Source: Acetobacter estunensis (GTDB lineage Bacteria > Pseudomonadota > Alphaproteobacteria > Acetobacterales > Acetobacteraceae). Taken from it: 51,759 bases of DNA. Both the position numbers and the translations under genes were made by a program. Positions within the stretch are counted from its first letter, which is position 1; each line of letters opens with the position of its first letter. Of this stretch, positions 39,774-49,372 are shown piece by piece. The notes under the pieces were generated by a model that was not told where the DNA came from, did no database searches, and was given only the letters and a program-made list of their open reading frames with translations. The stretch covers positions 1 to 51,759 of the forward strand of contig NZ_WOTH01000020.1 of assembly GCF_011516945.1 (NCBI RefSeq), in the 5' to 3' direction.

Positions 39774-41639
39774 ATGTCATCGCTTCATGAGCGCCAAACG
39801 GCGTCGTTGACCCGTCGTCGTTTCGTCACGGGCGCGGGGCTGCTGGGGGCGGCGCTTGCCTGCCCTCGCAATTTGGAGGCGGTCGAGCCGCCCCGGCCCG
39901 CAACGGGTCTCATTCCTTCGGCCGCATCGGTTTTCGATCTTTCCGTAGAGCGTGTTCCGGCTCCTTTGGGGGGAATGTCGGTCATGGCGACCGGCATTAA
40001 TGGCACGACCCCCATGCCGATCCTGCACTGGCGGCAGGGGGATGAGGTGCAGATCCATGTCACCAATCGGCTGCGTGAGGACACATCCCTGCATTGGCAC
40101 GGCATCCGTCTGCCGGCCGATATGGATGGGGTTCCGGGACTGAGCTTCGGCGGCATCAAGCCGGGTGAGACATTCACCTATCGCTTTCCCGTCCGTCAGA
40201 GCGGAACCTACTGGTATCACAGCCATTCCGGCGGTCAGGAACAGATGGGGATGGTGGGGGCGCTGGTCATCGATCCGGCGGAGGCGTCGCGCCATCGGGT
40301 GGACAGGGATTATGTGGTGCTCCTGTCGGACTGGACCGATGCCGATCCGATGGACATCGTCTCCAATCTCAAATTCGACAGCGACTATTACAATTTCCGT
40401 CAGCGTACGGTGGGCACGTTTGTACAGGATGCGCGCAGGGACGGACTTGGGGCGACCATTCGCGATCGTCTGACATGGGGAGGCATGAACATGGCCCCCA
40501 CCGACATCTCGGATGTGTCGGGGATCATCTACACCTATCTCATGAACGGTCAGCCCCCGGGGACGGGATGGACGGGGCTGTTTGCGCCCGGGGAACGGAT
40601 ACGGCTGCGTTTCATCAATGCAGCTTCGATGACGTTGTTCGACGTGCGTATTCCGGGACTGACCATGCAGGTGGTCGGTGCAGACGGAAACGATGTGGAG
40701 CCGGTGAGTGTGGATGAGTTCCGTATCTCACCCGCCGAGACATACGATGTGATTGTCCATCCAAGGGAGGAGGGGCCGTACACTGTCTTCGTGCAGTCGG
40801 AGGATCGCACGGGATTTGCGCGCGGCACGTTGGCGGTGAGGGATGGCGTGTTGGGGCCTGTTCCACCGATGGATCCGCGCCCTTTGCGCACCATGACGGA
40901 TATGGGCATGGCTGGCGATGGGCATGGCGGAATGGCGGGCATGGACATGCCGTCCGGCGGCCATGCGTCCTCAGAGAGGGGGGAGATGCCCGGCATGAAG
41001 ATGCCGGAACATAAAAGTCCGCACGAAAAATCGGCTCCCATGAATATGTCGGATGACGACATGGGAGACATGGATATGAGCGACGAGAAGCCCGCATCTG
41101 TCGCAGCGGCGCCATTGAAAAAGGAGCCTCCTGTTCCTCTTCATCCCGGTGTGGAAGTGCAGAGCATTGCCGTGACGTCGATCAATCGATTGGCGGAACC
41201 GGGAGCAGGACTGGAGCACAACGGGCGGCGGGTGCTGACCTATGCCGATTTGCGTTCTGTGCGGCTGGGCGAAGATCGCCGTCCGCCCTCGCGTGAGATG
41301 ACGCTCCATCTGACCGGCAATATGGAGCGTTTCATCTGGGGGTTTGACGGCAAGAAATTTTCCGAAGCCGAGCCGATACGGATGATGCTGGGAGAGAGGC
41401 TTCGGCTGGTGCTCATCAACGACACGATGATGGAGCATCCCATTCATCTACATGGGCTGTGGAGTGAACTGGAAAACGGGCAGGGAGAGTATCGTCCTTA
41501 CAAGCACACCATCACGGTCAAGCCGGGCGAGCGCCTGAGCTATTTGGTGTCGGCCGATACTCCGGGTCTGTGGGCGTTTCATTGCCATCTGCTTTACCAC
41601 ATGGATACGGGCATGTTCCGCACTGTGGTGGTGTCATGA
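39774..41639 (+). CDS. copA: Copper-resistance multicopper oxidase CopA
   Basis: 621 residues. The N-terminus has a twin-arginine export signal (TRRRFVTGAGLLGAALA). The copper ligand motifs are complete: LHWHG, YWYHSHSG, HPIHLHG and WAFHCHLLYHMDTGMF, giving type 1, 2 and 3 sites. Between about 375 and 445 lies a Met/His/Asp-rich insertion (repeats such as MGMAGDGHGGMAGMDM and MKMPEHK), typical of CopA and thought to bind extra copper. The enzyme oxidises Cu(I) in the periplasm. CopB follows with a four-base overlap. Confidence 0.95.
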   Translation: MSSLHERQTASLTRRRFVTGAGLLGAALACPRNLEAVEPPRPATGLIPSAASVFDLSVERVPAPLGGMSVMATGINGTTPMPILHWRQGDEVQIHVTNRLREDTSLHWHGIRLPADMDGVPGLSFGGIKPGETFTYRFPVRQSGTYWYHSHSGGQEQMGMVGALVIDPAEASRHRVDRDYVVLLSDWTDADPMDIVSNLKFDSDYYNFRQRTVGTFVQDARRDGLGATIRDRLTWGGMNMAPTDISDVSGIIYTYLMNGQPPGTGWTGLFAPGERIRLRFINAASMTLFDVRIPGLTMQVVGADGNDVEPVSVDEFRISPAETYDVIVHPREEGPYTVFVQSEDRTGFARGTLAVRDGVLGPVPPMDPRPLRTMTDMGMAGDGHGGMAGMDMPSGGHASSERGEMPGMKMPEHKSPHEKSAPMNMSDDDMGDMDMSDEKPASVAAAPLKKEPPVPLHPGVEVQSIAVTSINRLAEPGAGLEHNGRRVLTYADLRSVRLGEDRRPPSREMTLHLTGNMERFIWGFDGKKFSEAEPIRMMLGERLRLVLINDTMMEHPIHLHGLWSELENGQGEYRPYKHTITVKPGERLSYLVSADTPGLWAFHCHLLYHMDTGMFRTVVVS

Positions 41640-42400
41640 GATATCCCATAGGAGTTGCGGTAGTGCTCTTGCAGGGTGTTGTGGCGGCGCATGCGCAGCA
41701 TGTCAGCACAGTTTCGACGGTTCCTGTAACGTCGGTGCGTTATGTGAACGGCATCATGCCCACGATGGATCGCAGGCTCTATCTCCATGCCATTCTTGAG
41801 CAGTTTGAGGCACGTTATAGCGGCCGCGGCGGAGAGTTCCGTTATGACGGACAGGCTTGGTACGGGACGGATTACGACAAGCTGTGGATCAAATCCGAAG
41901 GCACGGTGAGTACTCGGGGCCAATTTGGTGGAGGAGACCACGAGGCCCTCTATGATCGCGCCATCTCAAGGTATTTCGATTTTCAGACAGGAGTGCGTCT
42001 GGACATTGACCATGGGCCGACGCGAGCGTGGGGTGCGGTGGGCGTACAGGGGCTGGCTCTTTATTTCTTCGAACTGTCGGCCACGGCCTATTTCAGTGAT
42101 CGTGGAGCAGCGGGACGTATTGAAGGATCTTACGATATTTTTCTGACGAATCGATTGATTCTTCAGCCGCAGGTCGAATTGAATCTCTATTCGAATGCGG
42201 ATCGGGCACGTGGAGTAGGGCGCGGCGCATCGGACATTGATGCTGGCTTACGCCTGCGTTATGAATGGTACCGCAAGCTTGCGCCCTATATTGCTGTGAC
42301 ATACGCAGGAACTTTCGGTCAGGCAGCGGATATGGCGCGGAGAGATCAACAGGTGGTGCATGATCTGAATGTGACGTTCGGTGTGCGGACGTGGTTTTGA
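41636..42400 (+). CDS. copB: Copper-resistance outer-membrane protein CopB
   Basis: 254 residues. A signal peptide (1-22, ending AHA-Q) precedes a beta-barrel protein with alternating strands and a C-terminal Phe (VRTWF), as in outer-membrane proteins. CopB family features are LEQFEARYSGRGGEFRYDGQ, the YDKLWIKSEG motif, LYDRAISRYFDFQTGVR and LRLRYEWYRKLAPYIAVTY. The Met/His-rich N-terminal copper-binding stretch of some CopB proteins is absent. The ATG overlaps the copA stop (41636-41639). Downstream there is a 120-base gap before the pilus locus. Confidence 0.92.
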   Translation: MRYPIGVAVVLLQGVVAAHAQHVSTVSTVPVTSVRYVNGIMPTMDRRLYLHAILEQFEARYSGRGGEFRYDGQAWYGTDYDKLWIKSEGTVSTRGQFGGGDHEALYDRAISRYFDFQTGVRLDIDHGPTRAWGAVGVQGLALYFFELSATAYFSDRGAAGRIEGSYDIFLTNRLILQPQVELNLYSNADRARGVGRGASDIDAGLRLRYEWYRKLAPYIAVTYAGTFGQAADMARRDQQVVHDLNVTFGVRTWF

Positions 42401-42521
42401 AATGTCGGCGTTAATCTCTGTTTAAGTAATTTGAGAGAAACGTAATCCAAGCCGTGCGTGCGAACATTTTCTTCAATCGTTCCGGCAGGACTGGTTTCAA
42501 CGTCATGACAGGACGATGCAC

Positions 42522-42743
42522 ATGACAAATCTTCTTCTCATCAAGGCCATGAATTCGCGCATGGCCACGCGCATGCGCGAGCTGCTCGTTGACCGCAAGG
42601 GCGTGACGGCTATTGAATACGCGCTACTTGCCGGTGTTCTGGCGGTCATCGTGCTGGCAGCCGCGAAGGGGCTGGGAAGCAGCCTGAAGACTGTATACGG
42701 AAGCATTAGCGATACGGTTGGCAGCGCGCCTGGTACAACCTGA
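42522..42743 (+). CDS. flp: Flp/Fap-type pilin
   Basis: 73 residues; the structural subunit of the Flp (type IVb/Tad) pilus. A basic leader is followed by the prepilin motif around KGVTAIEYALLAGVLAVIVL, where cleavage occurs before the hydrophobic helix with the conserved Glu-Tyr pair. ATG 42522 is chosen because AGGA (42510-42513) is eight bases upstream; ATG 42516 is too close, and ATG 42549 is possible. It is the first gene of the tad/cpa operon. Confidence 0.9.
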   Translation: MTNLLLIKAMNSRMATRMRELLVDRKGVTAIEYALLAGVLAVIVLAAAKGLGSSLKTVYGSISDTVGSAPGTT

Positions 42744-42780
42744 TTATTGCACCTATTAAATAGTCTAATGGAGAGAGATA

Positions 42781-43221
42781 TTGTACAATTTCATTATTGT
42801 GCTGATATCTCTTTCTCTTATTTGTGTGGTTGTTACAGATATTTATAGAAGGTCCATTTATAATTGGACTGTTCTAGTCATATTTCTCATGTCGTTGGGT
42901 CTGGCGGTCCTGAGAGGAGACGCTTTGTGTTGTCTTCTGGTCGCAGTCGGTCTGGTTCCTGTTCTTTATGTCCTGTGGCGCTGTCATCTTTTTGGTGGAG
43001 GTGATGTGAAGCTGATGATCGGATTGGTTCCGGTCGTTCCGGTTGCCGGCTTGCTATCGTTATTTCTCTCCATCGCTGTTGCCGGAAGTATCGTTGCAGG
43101 TGCGTGCCTTGCCTGGCGTTGGATAAAGTTAGTGACAGGGCGGGGTGATATCGGAGATCAGACCGTTCCCTATGGAGTGGCGATTGCCGCCGGAACATTC
43201 ATAAATCTCTATCATTTCTAA
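42781..43221 (+). CDS. cpaA: Prepilin peptidase CpaA/TadV
   Basis: A 146-residue membrane aspartic protease (family A24A) that matures the Flp pilin. It is almost all hydrophobic with four or more spans. The catalytic Asp residues are in VVTDIYRRSIYNW and the GGGDVKLMIGL (GxGD) motif. The TTG start at 42781 follows GGAGAGAGA. Short form without the methylase domain, as in CpaA/TadV. Confidence 0.92.
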   Translation: MYNFIIVLISLSLICVVVTDIYRRSIYNWTVLVIFLMSLGLAVLRGDALCCLLVAVGLVPVLYVLWRCHLFGGGDVKLMIGLVPVVPVAGLLSLFLSIAVAGSIVAGACLAWRWIKLVTGRGDIGDQTVPYGVAIAAGTFINLYHF

Positions 43222-43236
43222 GGCAGACTCGCCGGC

Positions 43237-44097
43237 ATGTACAGAAACTGGCCTTATATCTGCATCATGATTCTGAGTTGTCTGTGTGGCTACCTTATGT
43301 ACCAGCAGACACAGCGGAAGGAAGCTCCGCATCCTGTCGTCCAATTGGCCAAACCTGAACCTCGTGTAGCCATTCTCACGGCCAAGCAGGATCTGCACGC
43401 GGGTGAAGTGCTGAGTGCCGAAGAGATGGGTGAGGCCTCGGTTCCTAAAGCCTTCATGTCTCCTGGGACGATGCCTGCGTCAGCCACCGTTCGTCAGAGA
43501 ATGGTCGGGGCTCTGCTGCGGGTATCGGTGCCCAAAGGGGGGGCAATCCGAACAGACGATGTTGTGCACTCTGGGGATGGAAGTTTTCTTGCGGCCCTTC
43601 TGATGCCCGGGCAGCGAGGAATCGCGATCTCGATTGATCCCGGCAATGCTGTGGGAGGGCTTATCTGGCCAGGTGATCATGTCGATGTGCTTTTGGTGCC
43701 AACAATAAATACTGCGAACAGCGCAGCAGGTGAGCATTCCCAGGCTGCGGAAACCATCCTGCGTAATGTCAGAGTCGTGGCTATCGATCAGCGGTTGATA
43801 CGCGGCGTCAGCCCGAATCCCGCTAATCAGAGTAATGCAAGAACAGCTGTTCTTGAGTTGTCACCAGCCGATGCTCAGAAGCTGGCTCTTGCGCAAAAAA
43901 TGGGGCGGATAATCCTTACTCTGCGTTCTCTCATGCGGCTTCCGTCTGATCCGGATGCCGCGGGAACGGTCTGGAATGAAGATGTTTTTCAGCCCGAATT
44001 CAGGGAAAAAAAAGAAGTTGAGCCTACTGTTCCTGTGACCTCGACATCGCTTCGAGTGTTTAACGGTCTGGCGGAAGTTTCAAGTAATGCGCATTGA
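43237..44097 (+). CDS. cpaB: Flp pilus assembly protein CpaB/RcpC
   Basis: 286 residues. An N-terminal membrane anchor (about 5-22) is followed by a SAF domain (VAILTAKQDLHAGEVLSAEE) and the RcpC/CpaB domain (RGIAISIDPGNAVGGLIWPG, GDHVDVLLVPT, then AVLELSPADAQKLALAQKMG). CpaB acts in the periplasm with the secretin. Its end overlaps the cpaC start by 11 bases. Confidence 0.93.
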   Translation: MYRNWPYICIMILSCLCGYLMYQQTQRKEAPHPVVQLAKPEPRVAILTAKQDLHAGEVLSAEEMGEASVPKAFMSPGTMPASATVRQRMVGALLRVSVPKGGAIRTDDVVHSGDGSFLAALLMPGQRGIAISIDPGNAVGGLIWPGDHVDVLLVPTINTANSAAGEHSQAAETILRNVRVVAIDQRLIRGVSPNPANQSNARTAVLELSPADAQKLALAQKMGRIILTLRSLMRLPSDPDAAGTVWNEDVFQPEFREKKEVEPTVPVTSTSLRVFNGLAEVSSNAH

Positions 44098-45502
44098 TTT
44101 AATTGCAATGATAGGGTGGTTATGCCTTTCGACAGCCTTTGTGGTGGTCGCAGCAGGTAACGTTCCGTCATCAGCGCAAGCTGCGCCAGTCTCCTCGGCC
44201 ATTACGCTTGAGGTTGGCACCGGTAAATTAATTGAATTGAAAACTGGAGCTGCCAGCGCATTCGCTGCAAATCCGAAAGTGGCAGAGGTTAGGCCGGCAA
44301 GTTCCACGACGTTATTCGTTTTTGGTACAGGGCCAGGTCGCACCACAATTTCGGCGGCGGATCAGGAGGGGCATCCTGTTGGACAATATGACATTGCTGT
44401 CCTTCCGCAGCAGTATGCTGCTTCACGCACCACTCGGTTAAGCGAGCAGGAAGCGTCAACCAAAGTGCATTCTCGTTTCGGTGAGAAGGGCATGACTTTG
44501 GAAGGAATGGCGGCTACCCCTGAGCGCGCTGCGCGAGTGGAAGAAGCTGCTCGTGATGAAGCCGGTGATAGTCCGGTTTATAATCATTTGAGAATGAAGG
44601 AATCGGCGCAGGTTAATTTGCAGGTGCGGATTGTTGAGATGTCTCGGCAATTGGTTCGAGAGATTGGTGTGGAATGGGAGAGCATGAATGCGCTGGGAAC
44701 AAGCGCAGTTATTGGAGTGGCCACCAAAAATCCACTAGCGGCAATGGCTACGAGTCAAAGCAGCTTTTCGTTTTTGTCTAGATTTCGTGTTGCAGGTCAT
44801 CCGACTACCCTTGAAACGATCATTGATGTCTTGGCACAAGATCAGTTGGTTCACACGTTGGCGGAACCTAATCTGACAACTTTGAGTGGTGAGCCAGCAA
44901 GCTTTCTTGTCGGTGGCGAATTTCCGATACCGATTTCGTCTTATGGCAACACTGTTTCGGTTCAATTTAAGCAGTACGGTGTGGCTCTTTCTTTTGTTCC
45001 GACTGTTTTGACATCTGGTCGTATTAGTTTGCATGTGCGCCCTGAGGTCAGTCAGTTGACGAGTACTGGTGCTGTTTCGTTTGGTGAGGGAAATAATAGC
45101 ATTAGTATTCCGGCTCTCACAGTAAGCCGAGCTGATACAACAGTAGAATTGGGGAGCGGTCAGAGTTTTGCTATAGCAGGGTTGTTTCAAGATAGTGCAA
45201 CAGTAGCAGGCTTGGGTTTGCCAGGATTGGGAGATATTCCAATTCTTGGTGCGTTGTTTCGATCCGATAGTTTTCAGCATAATCAAAGTGAATTGGTTAT
45301 TATAGTAACGCCATATATTGTTCGCCCTGTGCAAAATCCTGATCTTTTGTCTCGGCCAGATGATAATTGGACACCGCCTGACGATTATAACCGTGTGTTG
45401 CGGTTGAGGCAGAGTGGAGTGGCTTCTTCCCGAAAAGGGTCAGGGAAGCAAGGAGAGTCGTCCCCAAAAGAACCATTAGATGTCGGATTTATGGTAGAAT
45501 AG
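44087..45502 (+). CDS. cpaC: Flp pilus secretin CpaC/RcpA
   Basis: 471 residues. A signal peptide is followed by a BON/pilus-type N-domain (ITLEVGTGKLIELKTGAASA, FVFGTGPGRTTISA) and the secretin C-domain (VNLQVRIVEMSRQLVREIGV, LAEPNLTTLSGEPASFLVGGE, the GVALSFVPTVL strand, and ELVIIVTPYIVRPV near the end). It forms the outer-membrane channel for the Flp pilus. It has the usual length; no pilotin-like tail is seen. Base composition here is about 48% G+C in a counted segment, lower than upstream genes. Confidence 0.94.
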   Translation: MRIDLIAMIGWLCLSTAFVVVAAGNVPSSAQAAPVSSAITLEVGTGKLIELKTGAASAFAANPKVAEVRPASSTTLFVFGTGPGRTTISAADQEGHPVGQYDIAVLPQQYAASRTTRLSEQEASTKVHSRFGEKGMTLEGMAATPERAARVEEAARDEAGDSPVYNHLRMKESAQVNLQVRIVEMSRQLVREIGVEWESMNALGTSAVIGVATKNPLAAMATSQSSFSFLSRFRVAGHPTTLETIIDVLAQDQLVHTLAEPNLTTLSGEPASFLVGGEFPIPISSYGNTVSVQFKQYGVALSFVPTVLTSGRISLHVRPEVSQLTSTGAVSFGEGNNSISIPALTVSRADTTVELGSGQSFAIAGLFQDSATVAGLGLPGLGDIPILGALFRSDSFQHNQSELVIIVTPYIVRPVQNPDLLSRPDDNWTPPDDYNRVLRLRQSGVASSRKGSGKQGESSPKEPLDVGFMVE

Positions 45503-45503
45503 G

Positions 45504-45809
45504 ATGATAAGTCTGATGTCGATGCGAACTTTCTTAGTTGTCCCTCTTTTATTCTTTGGAGGATGTGCGGAAATCGATCCTCCTTATATGCAGGGACGAT
45601 GGAACTCCCCGAATTCCAATCAGCGTAATCTTGTTTTACAAGTAGCATCACCTTCTGATATTTTTAATGGAAGGCATGATGTGGATTACGATGCTAAGCA
45701 GGTGACGGATGCCGTACATCGTTTCCGTGATGGAAAAACAAAAACGATTGAGCGTTTGCAGGTTACAAATGTGGCGAATAGCCAGTCGAATGGAGGCACT
45801 GGACAATGA
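45504..45809 (+). CDS. Short CpaD-like lipoprotein
   Basis: 101 residues. A signal peptide with a lipobox (LFFGGC, Cys 21) indicates an outer-membrane lipoprotein. Position between cpaC and cpaE is where cpaD/rcpB lies in tad clusters, but the usual CpaD is about twice as long and I see no strong motif match. The C-terminal half has NLVLQVASPSDIFNG and AVHRFRDGKTKTIERLQV segments. Possibly a reduced or divergent CpaD. The start lies one base past the cpaC stop and the stop overlaps cpaE (ATGA). Confidence 0.65.
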   Translation: MISLMSMRTFLVVPLLFFGGCAEIDPPYMQGRWNSPNSNQRNLVLQVASPSDIFNGRHDVDYDAKQVTDAVHRFRDGKTKTIERLQVTNVANSQSNGGTGQ

Positions 45810-47062
45810 GCCAGTTCCGGATGCTGGATTTAGGGCAGAGTTTTGAAGGCGCCAAATCAAAATCCTCTCGACAGGTTGTCGTCCAAGCTTTTGTGGCAGA
45901 TGTCGCAAGTGAGAATATTTTGCGTGAAATTCTGGATGAATTTCAGCCAGGAAATTACTCAATTGCATGTCAATCGTGTTCGGTAGCCACCTCAAAATTG
46001 AGGAAGGGGGCAACGCCTAAAATTCTCATCATTGATGTTTCTGGAGAAGATCAGCCTCTCACTGCGCTGGGCGAACTTGCGAATGTTATTGAACCAGATG
46101 TAAAAGTGCTAGTAATCGGTGATCGACAGGATGCCAATTTTTATAGACAGCTTACACGGGGGTTGGGTGTAGCTGAATATTTATATAAACCGCTTAACCG
46201 TGCGATGGTAACACGATTTTTCGGTCCGTTTCTGGCGGATGGTGATTTCGAGCTTCATGCTGCCCGAGGAGGAAGGGTAATTGGGTTTTTGGGCGTGAGG
46301 GGCGGTGTTGGAACAACAACGATTGCTTCTAATTTCGCGTGGTATTTGGGAGAAGTAGCTAGAAGACATACATTAATCATCGATGGCGATCTCTATACTG
46401 GGTCAGTGTCTATTCTTCTTGGAACACGTGTAGATGGAGGTTTAAAGACAGCTTTCGAAGCTCCGCAGCGTGTTGATGAATTGTTTATTGAGCGTAGTGC
46501 GCAGCGTGTAGGAGCCCGATGTGACGTTTTGGGATCGCAAATTAATTTAACTGATACTTTGATTGTAGATGAGAGAGCGCCTTTTCACCTTATCGATGTT
46601 GTCAAAAAAAAATACAATTATATAGCTATCGATATGCCTGGACTCGATGATGAGATTTCTAGGAAAATGCTGGAGTTATGCGAACAAAATGTGCTGGTGA
46701 TGGATCCAACATTATCAGCTTTGCGAGATGCTTTGCGGTTTGTTGCAAGCATTAAGTCTCAATCTAAAATGTCTCGACCTCTTATTGTTCTCAATAAATT
46801 TGGCATACCAGGCTCTCTTTCACTTAAGGAGATTTCAGATGGTTTTGGGCGTCCCCCAGATGTAATTATCCCGTTTACACCTAAAATATTGAATGAATCT
46901 GAAATATCTGGATGTCCAGCAGCAAGTTTAAAAGGTAATTTTAGGTCGTCTATTGGGAATCTCTCCCAAGAGGCTGCTTCTGTTATGATGCCGGATGGTC
47001 TAGAAGAGAAATCGTTTTTTAAATCGTGCTTGAATCAGATTGTTGCGAGGTTTCGGCCATGA
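45806..47062 (+). CDS. cpaE: Pilus assembly ATPase CpaE/TadZ
   Basis: 418 residues. The N-terminal third is a receiver-like domain (ILIIDVSGEDQPLTALGELA, VKVLVIGDRQDANFYRQL, GVAEYLYKPLN) without a clear phospho-acceptor. Residues from about 150 form a MinD/ParA-type ATPase with the deviant Walker A GGVGTTT and IIDGDLYTGS. CpaE/TadZ places the pilus machine at the cell pole. The stop overlaps cpaF by four bases. Confidence 0.93.
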   Translation: MSQFRMLDLGQSFEGAKSKSSRQVVVQAFVADVASENILREILDEFQPGNYSIACQSCSVATSKLRKGATPKILIIDVSGEDQPLTALGELANVIEPDVKVLVIGDRQDANFYRQLTRGLGVAEYLYKPLNRAMVTRFFGPFLADGDFELHAARGGRVIGFLGVRGGVGTTTIASNFAWYLGEVARRHTLIIDGDLYTGSVSILLGTRVDGGLKTAFEAPQRVDELFIERSAQRVGARCDVLGSQINLTDTLIVDERAPFHLIDVVKKKYNYIAIDMPGLDDEISRKMLELCEQNVLVMDPTLSALRDALRFVASIKSQSKMSRPLIVLNKFGIPGSLSLKEISDGFGRPPDVIIPFTPKILNESEISGCPAASLKGNFRSSIGNLSQEAASVMMPDGLEEKSFFKSCLNQIVARFRP

Positions 47063-48402
47063 CTATTTCCCCGTCGTTTGGAAAAAAAACGTCAAATAGG
47101 CCTGATATACATTTTGATAGCGACATAGTACATCCGGCACATAAAGAAATGATTGTGCAGTGGACTGAGTTGCATGGTTTGTGTTTGGAGCGACTGGATC
47201 CTATTGCGGTTTCAAAACTTTCATCTGAGAGGCTTATCCCTGAGATTGAGCGTGTTGTTAATGAAATAGCGAACGAAAAAAGAGTTCAGCTTAACGCGAG
47301 AGAGCAAAAGCTTTTAGCCAATGAGTTGGTTAATGATATTAATGGTTTGGGCCCAATTCAGCCCTTGCTTGATGATGATAAAATTACCGATATTATGGTA
47401 AATGGACCGTATAAAAATTTTATAGAAAAATACGGAAAGTTAGCGGATTCTGGAATAAAATTCAGAGATAGACGTCATTTGATTGCAGTTAGTCAGAGGA
47501 TAGCGTCTGGTGTTGGGCGTAGAGTTGATGAATCTAGCCCAACCGTTGACGCTAGATTAGAAGATGGTTCACGAGTAAATATCGTTTTTCCTCCTTTAGC
47601 ATTAGATGGTCCTTATCTTTCAATTAGAAAATTTTCTAGAAGAAAGATAGATTTTAAACAGTTAGTTGAAAATGGTAGCTGTTCTGTAAAAGTAGCGAAA
47701 TTACTTGAAATAGCATCTAGGATACGATTAAATGTTATTATTTCTGGTGGTACAGGGTCTGGAAAGACAACACTAATGAATGCTATGTCGCGTTTAATAG
47801 ACCCAGGAGAAAGAATAATTACTGTAGAGGATGCCGCTGAGTTACAATTTCAGCAACCTCATGTTGTTAGGTTGGAAACTCGACCTCCTTCTATTGAAGG
47901 TAATGGTGAGATTACACAAAGAGATTTGGTAAGGAATGCTTTGCGGATGCGTCCTGATAGAATTATTATTGGTGAGGTGCGTGGAGCTGAAGCATTTGAT
48001 ATGCTTCAAGCTATGAATACGGGACATGATGGAAGTATGTCAACTATTCATGCTAATACGACCAGAGATGCTCTTACGAGAATAGAAAATATGGTACAAA
48101 TGGGAAATTTTGGACTTTCTGCTGGTGCTATTAGGACACAGATTGTAGGTGCAGTCGATTTGATTGTTCAGATAGAGCGTCAGAGAGATGGAGTAAGAAG
48201 AATAGTACAAATAACTGATGTTTCTGGTATTGAAGGTGACGTGGTAACATTGAATGACGTGATTAGCTTTAGTATGGATGGGGAAGGATATGATGGAAAA
48301 ATACAAGGTCATTATAATGTATCAAAATCAAGACCAAGTTTTTATGAATCATTGGTAGGATATCAGTTAGATAAAGCGTGGAACAATACGTTAAATGAGT
48401 AA
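47059..48402 (+). CDS. cpaF: Pilus secretion ATPase CpaF/TadA
   Basis: A 447-residue hexameric ATPase powering Flp pilus assembly. Features are an N-terminal helical domain with [20 protein letters not shown], Walker A GGTGSGKT (230-237), the Asp box [19 protein letters not shown], Walker B region [20 protein letters not shown] and His box [23 protein letters not shown] 47059 is chosen for the ATGA overlap. Composition is AT-rich (about 30% G+C in 47641-47700) with many AGA, ATA and TTA codons unlike the gene neighbours upstream. Confidence 0.96.
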   Translation: MTISPSFGKKTSNRPDIHFDSDIVHPAHKEMIVQWTELHGLCLERLDPIAVSKLSSERLIPEIERVVNEIANEKRVQLNAREQKLLANELVNDINGLGPIQPLLDDDKITDIMVNGPYKNFIEKYGKLADSGIKFRDRRHLIAVSQRIASGVGRRVDESSPTVDARLEDGSRVNIVFPPLALDGPYLSIRKFSRRKIDFKQLVENGSCSVKVAKLLEIASRIRLNVIISGGTGSGKTTLMNAMSRLIDPGERIITVEDAAELQFQQPHVVRLETRPPSIEGNGEITQRDLVRNALRMRPDRIIIGEVRGAEAFDMLQAMNTGHDGSMSTIHANTTRDALTRIENMVQMGNFGLSAGAIRTQIVGAVDLIVQIERQRDGVRRIVQITDVSGIEGDVVTLNDVISFSMDGEGYDGKIQGHYNVSKSRPSFYESLVGYQLDKAWNNTLNE

Positions 48403-49372
48403 TTATTTGATTGTATATATCGAGATAACATTTTTCTCTTTGATGTTTTTCGCTATCTCTTTGTTTTTTGTGGTCAAAAATAATAATAAAAATATAAAAA
48501 AAACAAAGAGAATTAAAAGTATAATTTATAATAATTTTAGTGATGATATAAAGTTAGAAAAAGATAGTTTGGTAATTAACAAAGTTAATAAATATGAATT
48601 TATTTATAATTTATTTGAAATTATTATTGGAGTAAAATTTAATGCATACGAATTTAGGGAGGGATATATAAGAAAATTTTTTACAATTTCTTTCGCTGCT
48701 TTTTTTGGTCTAGTGGTTGTTGTGAGATTTGTCGCAGTATATGTTTTCACATTAAAGTATTTTTTGTTTTCTTTGTTTATTTATTCTATTTTATTGAAGA
48801 TTCTTTTAATGAGAAAATATGGTATTTATAAATCTAAATTAATAGAGCAATTGCCTGATGCTGTGTTTATGATGTCTAGAAGTTTAAAAATTGGCATTTC
48901 ATTGCCAAGGAGTTTAGAAATTGTTGCGCGTCAAGCACCTCAACCAACAAAAAATTTATTTGATTCTGTTGTGGATAGTATTTCTGTAGGCAAAGACTTA
49001 TCGGAATCGTTGGATGGGATGTCAAGAGCGTCTAATGTAAATGAATATAGATTTTTTTCAATAATTGTTGGATTGCAATCTCGTACCGGAGGTGGATTGT
49101 CGGAAGTGCTCGATAGTTTTGCCGGAAATGTTAGAAAAAAATTGATGGCCAGAAAGAAGGCGATTGCGTTGGCATCGGAAGCTCGATTGAGTTGTTATGT
49201 TTTGATGGGTATGCCCATTTTTATGATGATTATGCTTTACTTTGTCGATAAATCCTATTTAAGCGTTTTTTTTGATACTGGTAGTGGATTATTTATATTT
49301 ATGGTAGCTGTTATTTTATTTTTCCTTGGTGTTGGCTCGATGCTTATCATAATAAAGGTTTTGTTGAGATGA
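48395..49372 (+). CDS. tadB: Flp pilus inner-membrane platform protein TadB
   Basis: 325 residues with membrane segments at the N-terminus, in the middle (about 95-140) and at the C-terminus, plus the GspF-type cytoplasmic domain (LIEQLPDAVFMMSRSLKIGI, SRTGGGLSEVLDSFAGNVRK). TadB and TadC form the inner-membrane platform. The ATG overlaps the cpaF stop by 8 bases and the stop overlaps tadC (ATGA). It is the most AT-rich gene of the window (11 G/C of 60 in 48541-48600), with long A and T runs. Confidence 0.92.
   Translation: MSNYLIVYIEITFFSLMFFAISLFFVVKNNNKNIKKTKRIKSIIYNNFSDDIKLEKDSLVINKVNKYEFIYNLFEIIIGVKFNAYEFREGYIRKFFTISFAAFFGLVVVVRFVAVYVFTLKYFLFSLFIYSILLKILLMRKYGIYKSKLIEQLPDAVFMMSRSLKIGISLPRSLEIVARQAPQPTKNLFDSVVDSISVGKDLSESLDGMSRASNVNEYRFFSIIVGLQSRTGGGLSEVLDSFAGNVRKKLMARKKAIALASEARLSCYVLMGMPIFMMIMLYFVDKSYLSVFFDTGSGLFIFMVAVILFFLGVGSMLIIIKVLLR

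Noticed and set aside
40900..41100. Apparent tandem repeat of Met/Gly/His codons
   Set aside because: It is the normal Met/His-rich copper-binding insertion of CopA, not a separate DNA repeat.
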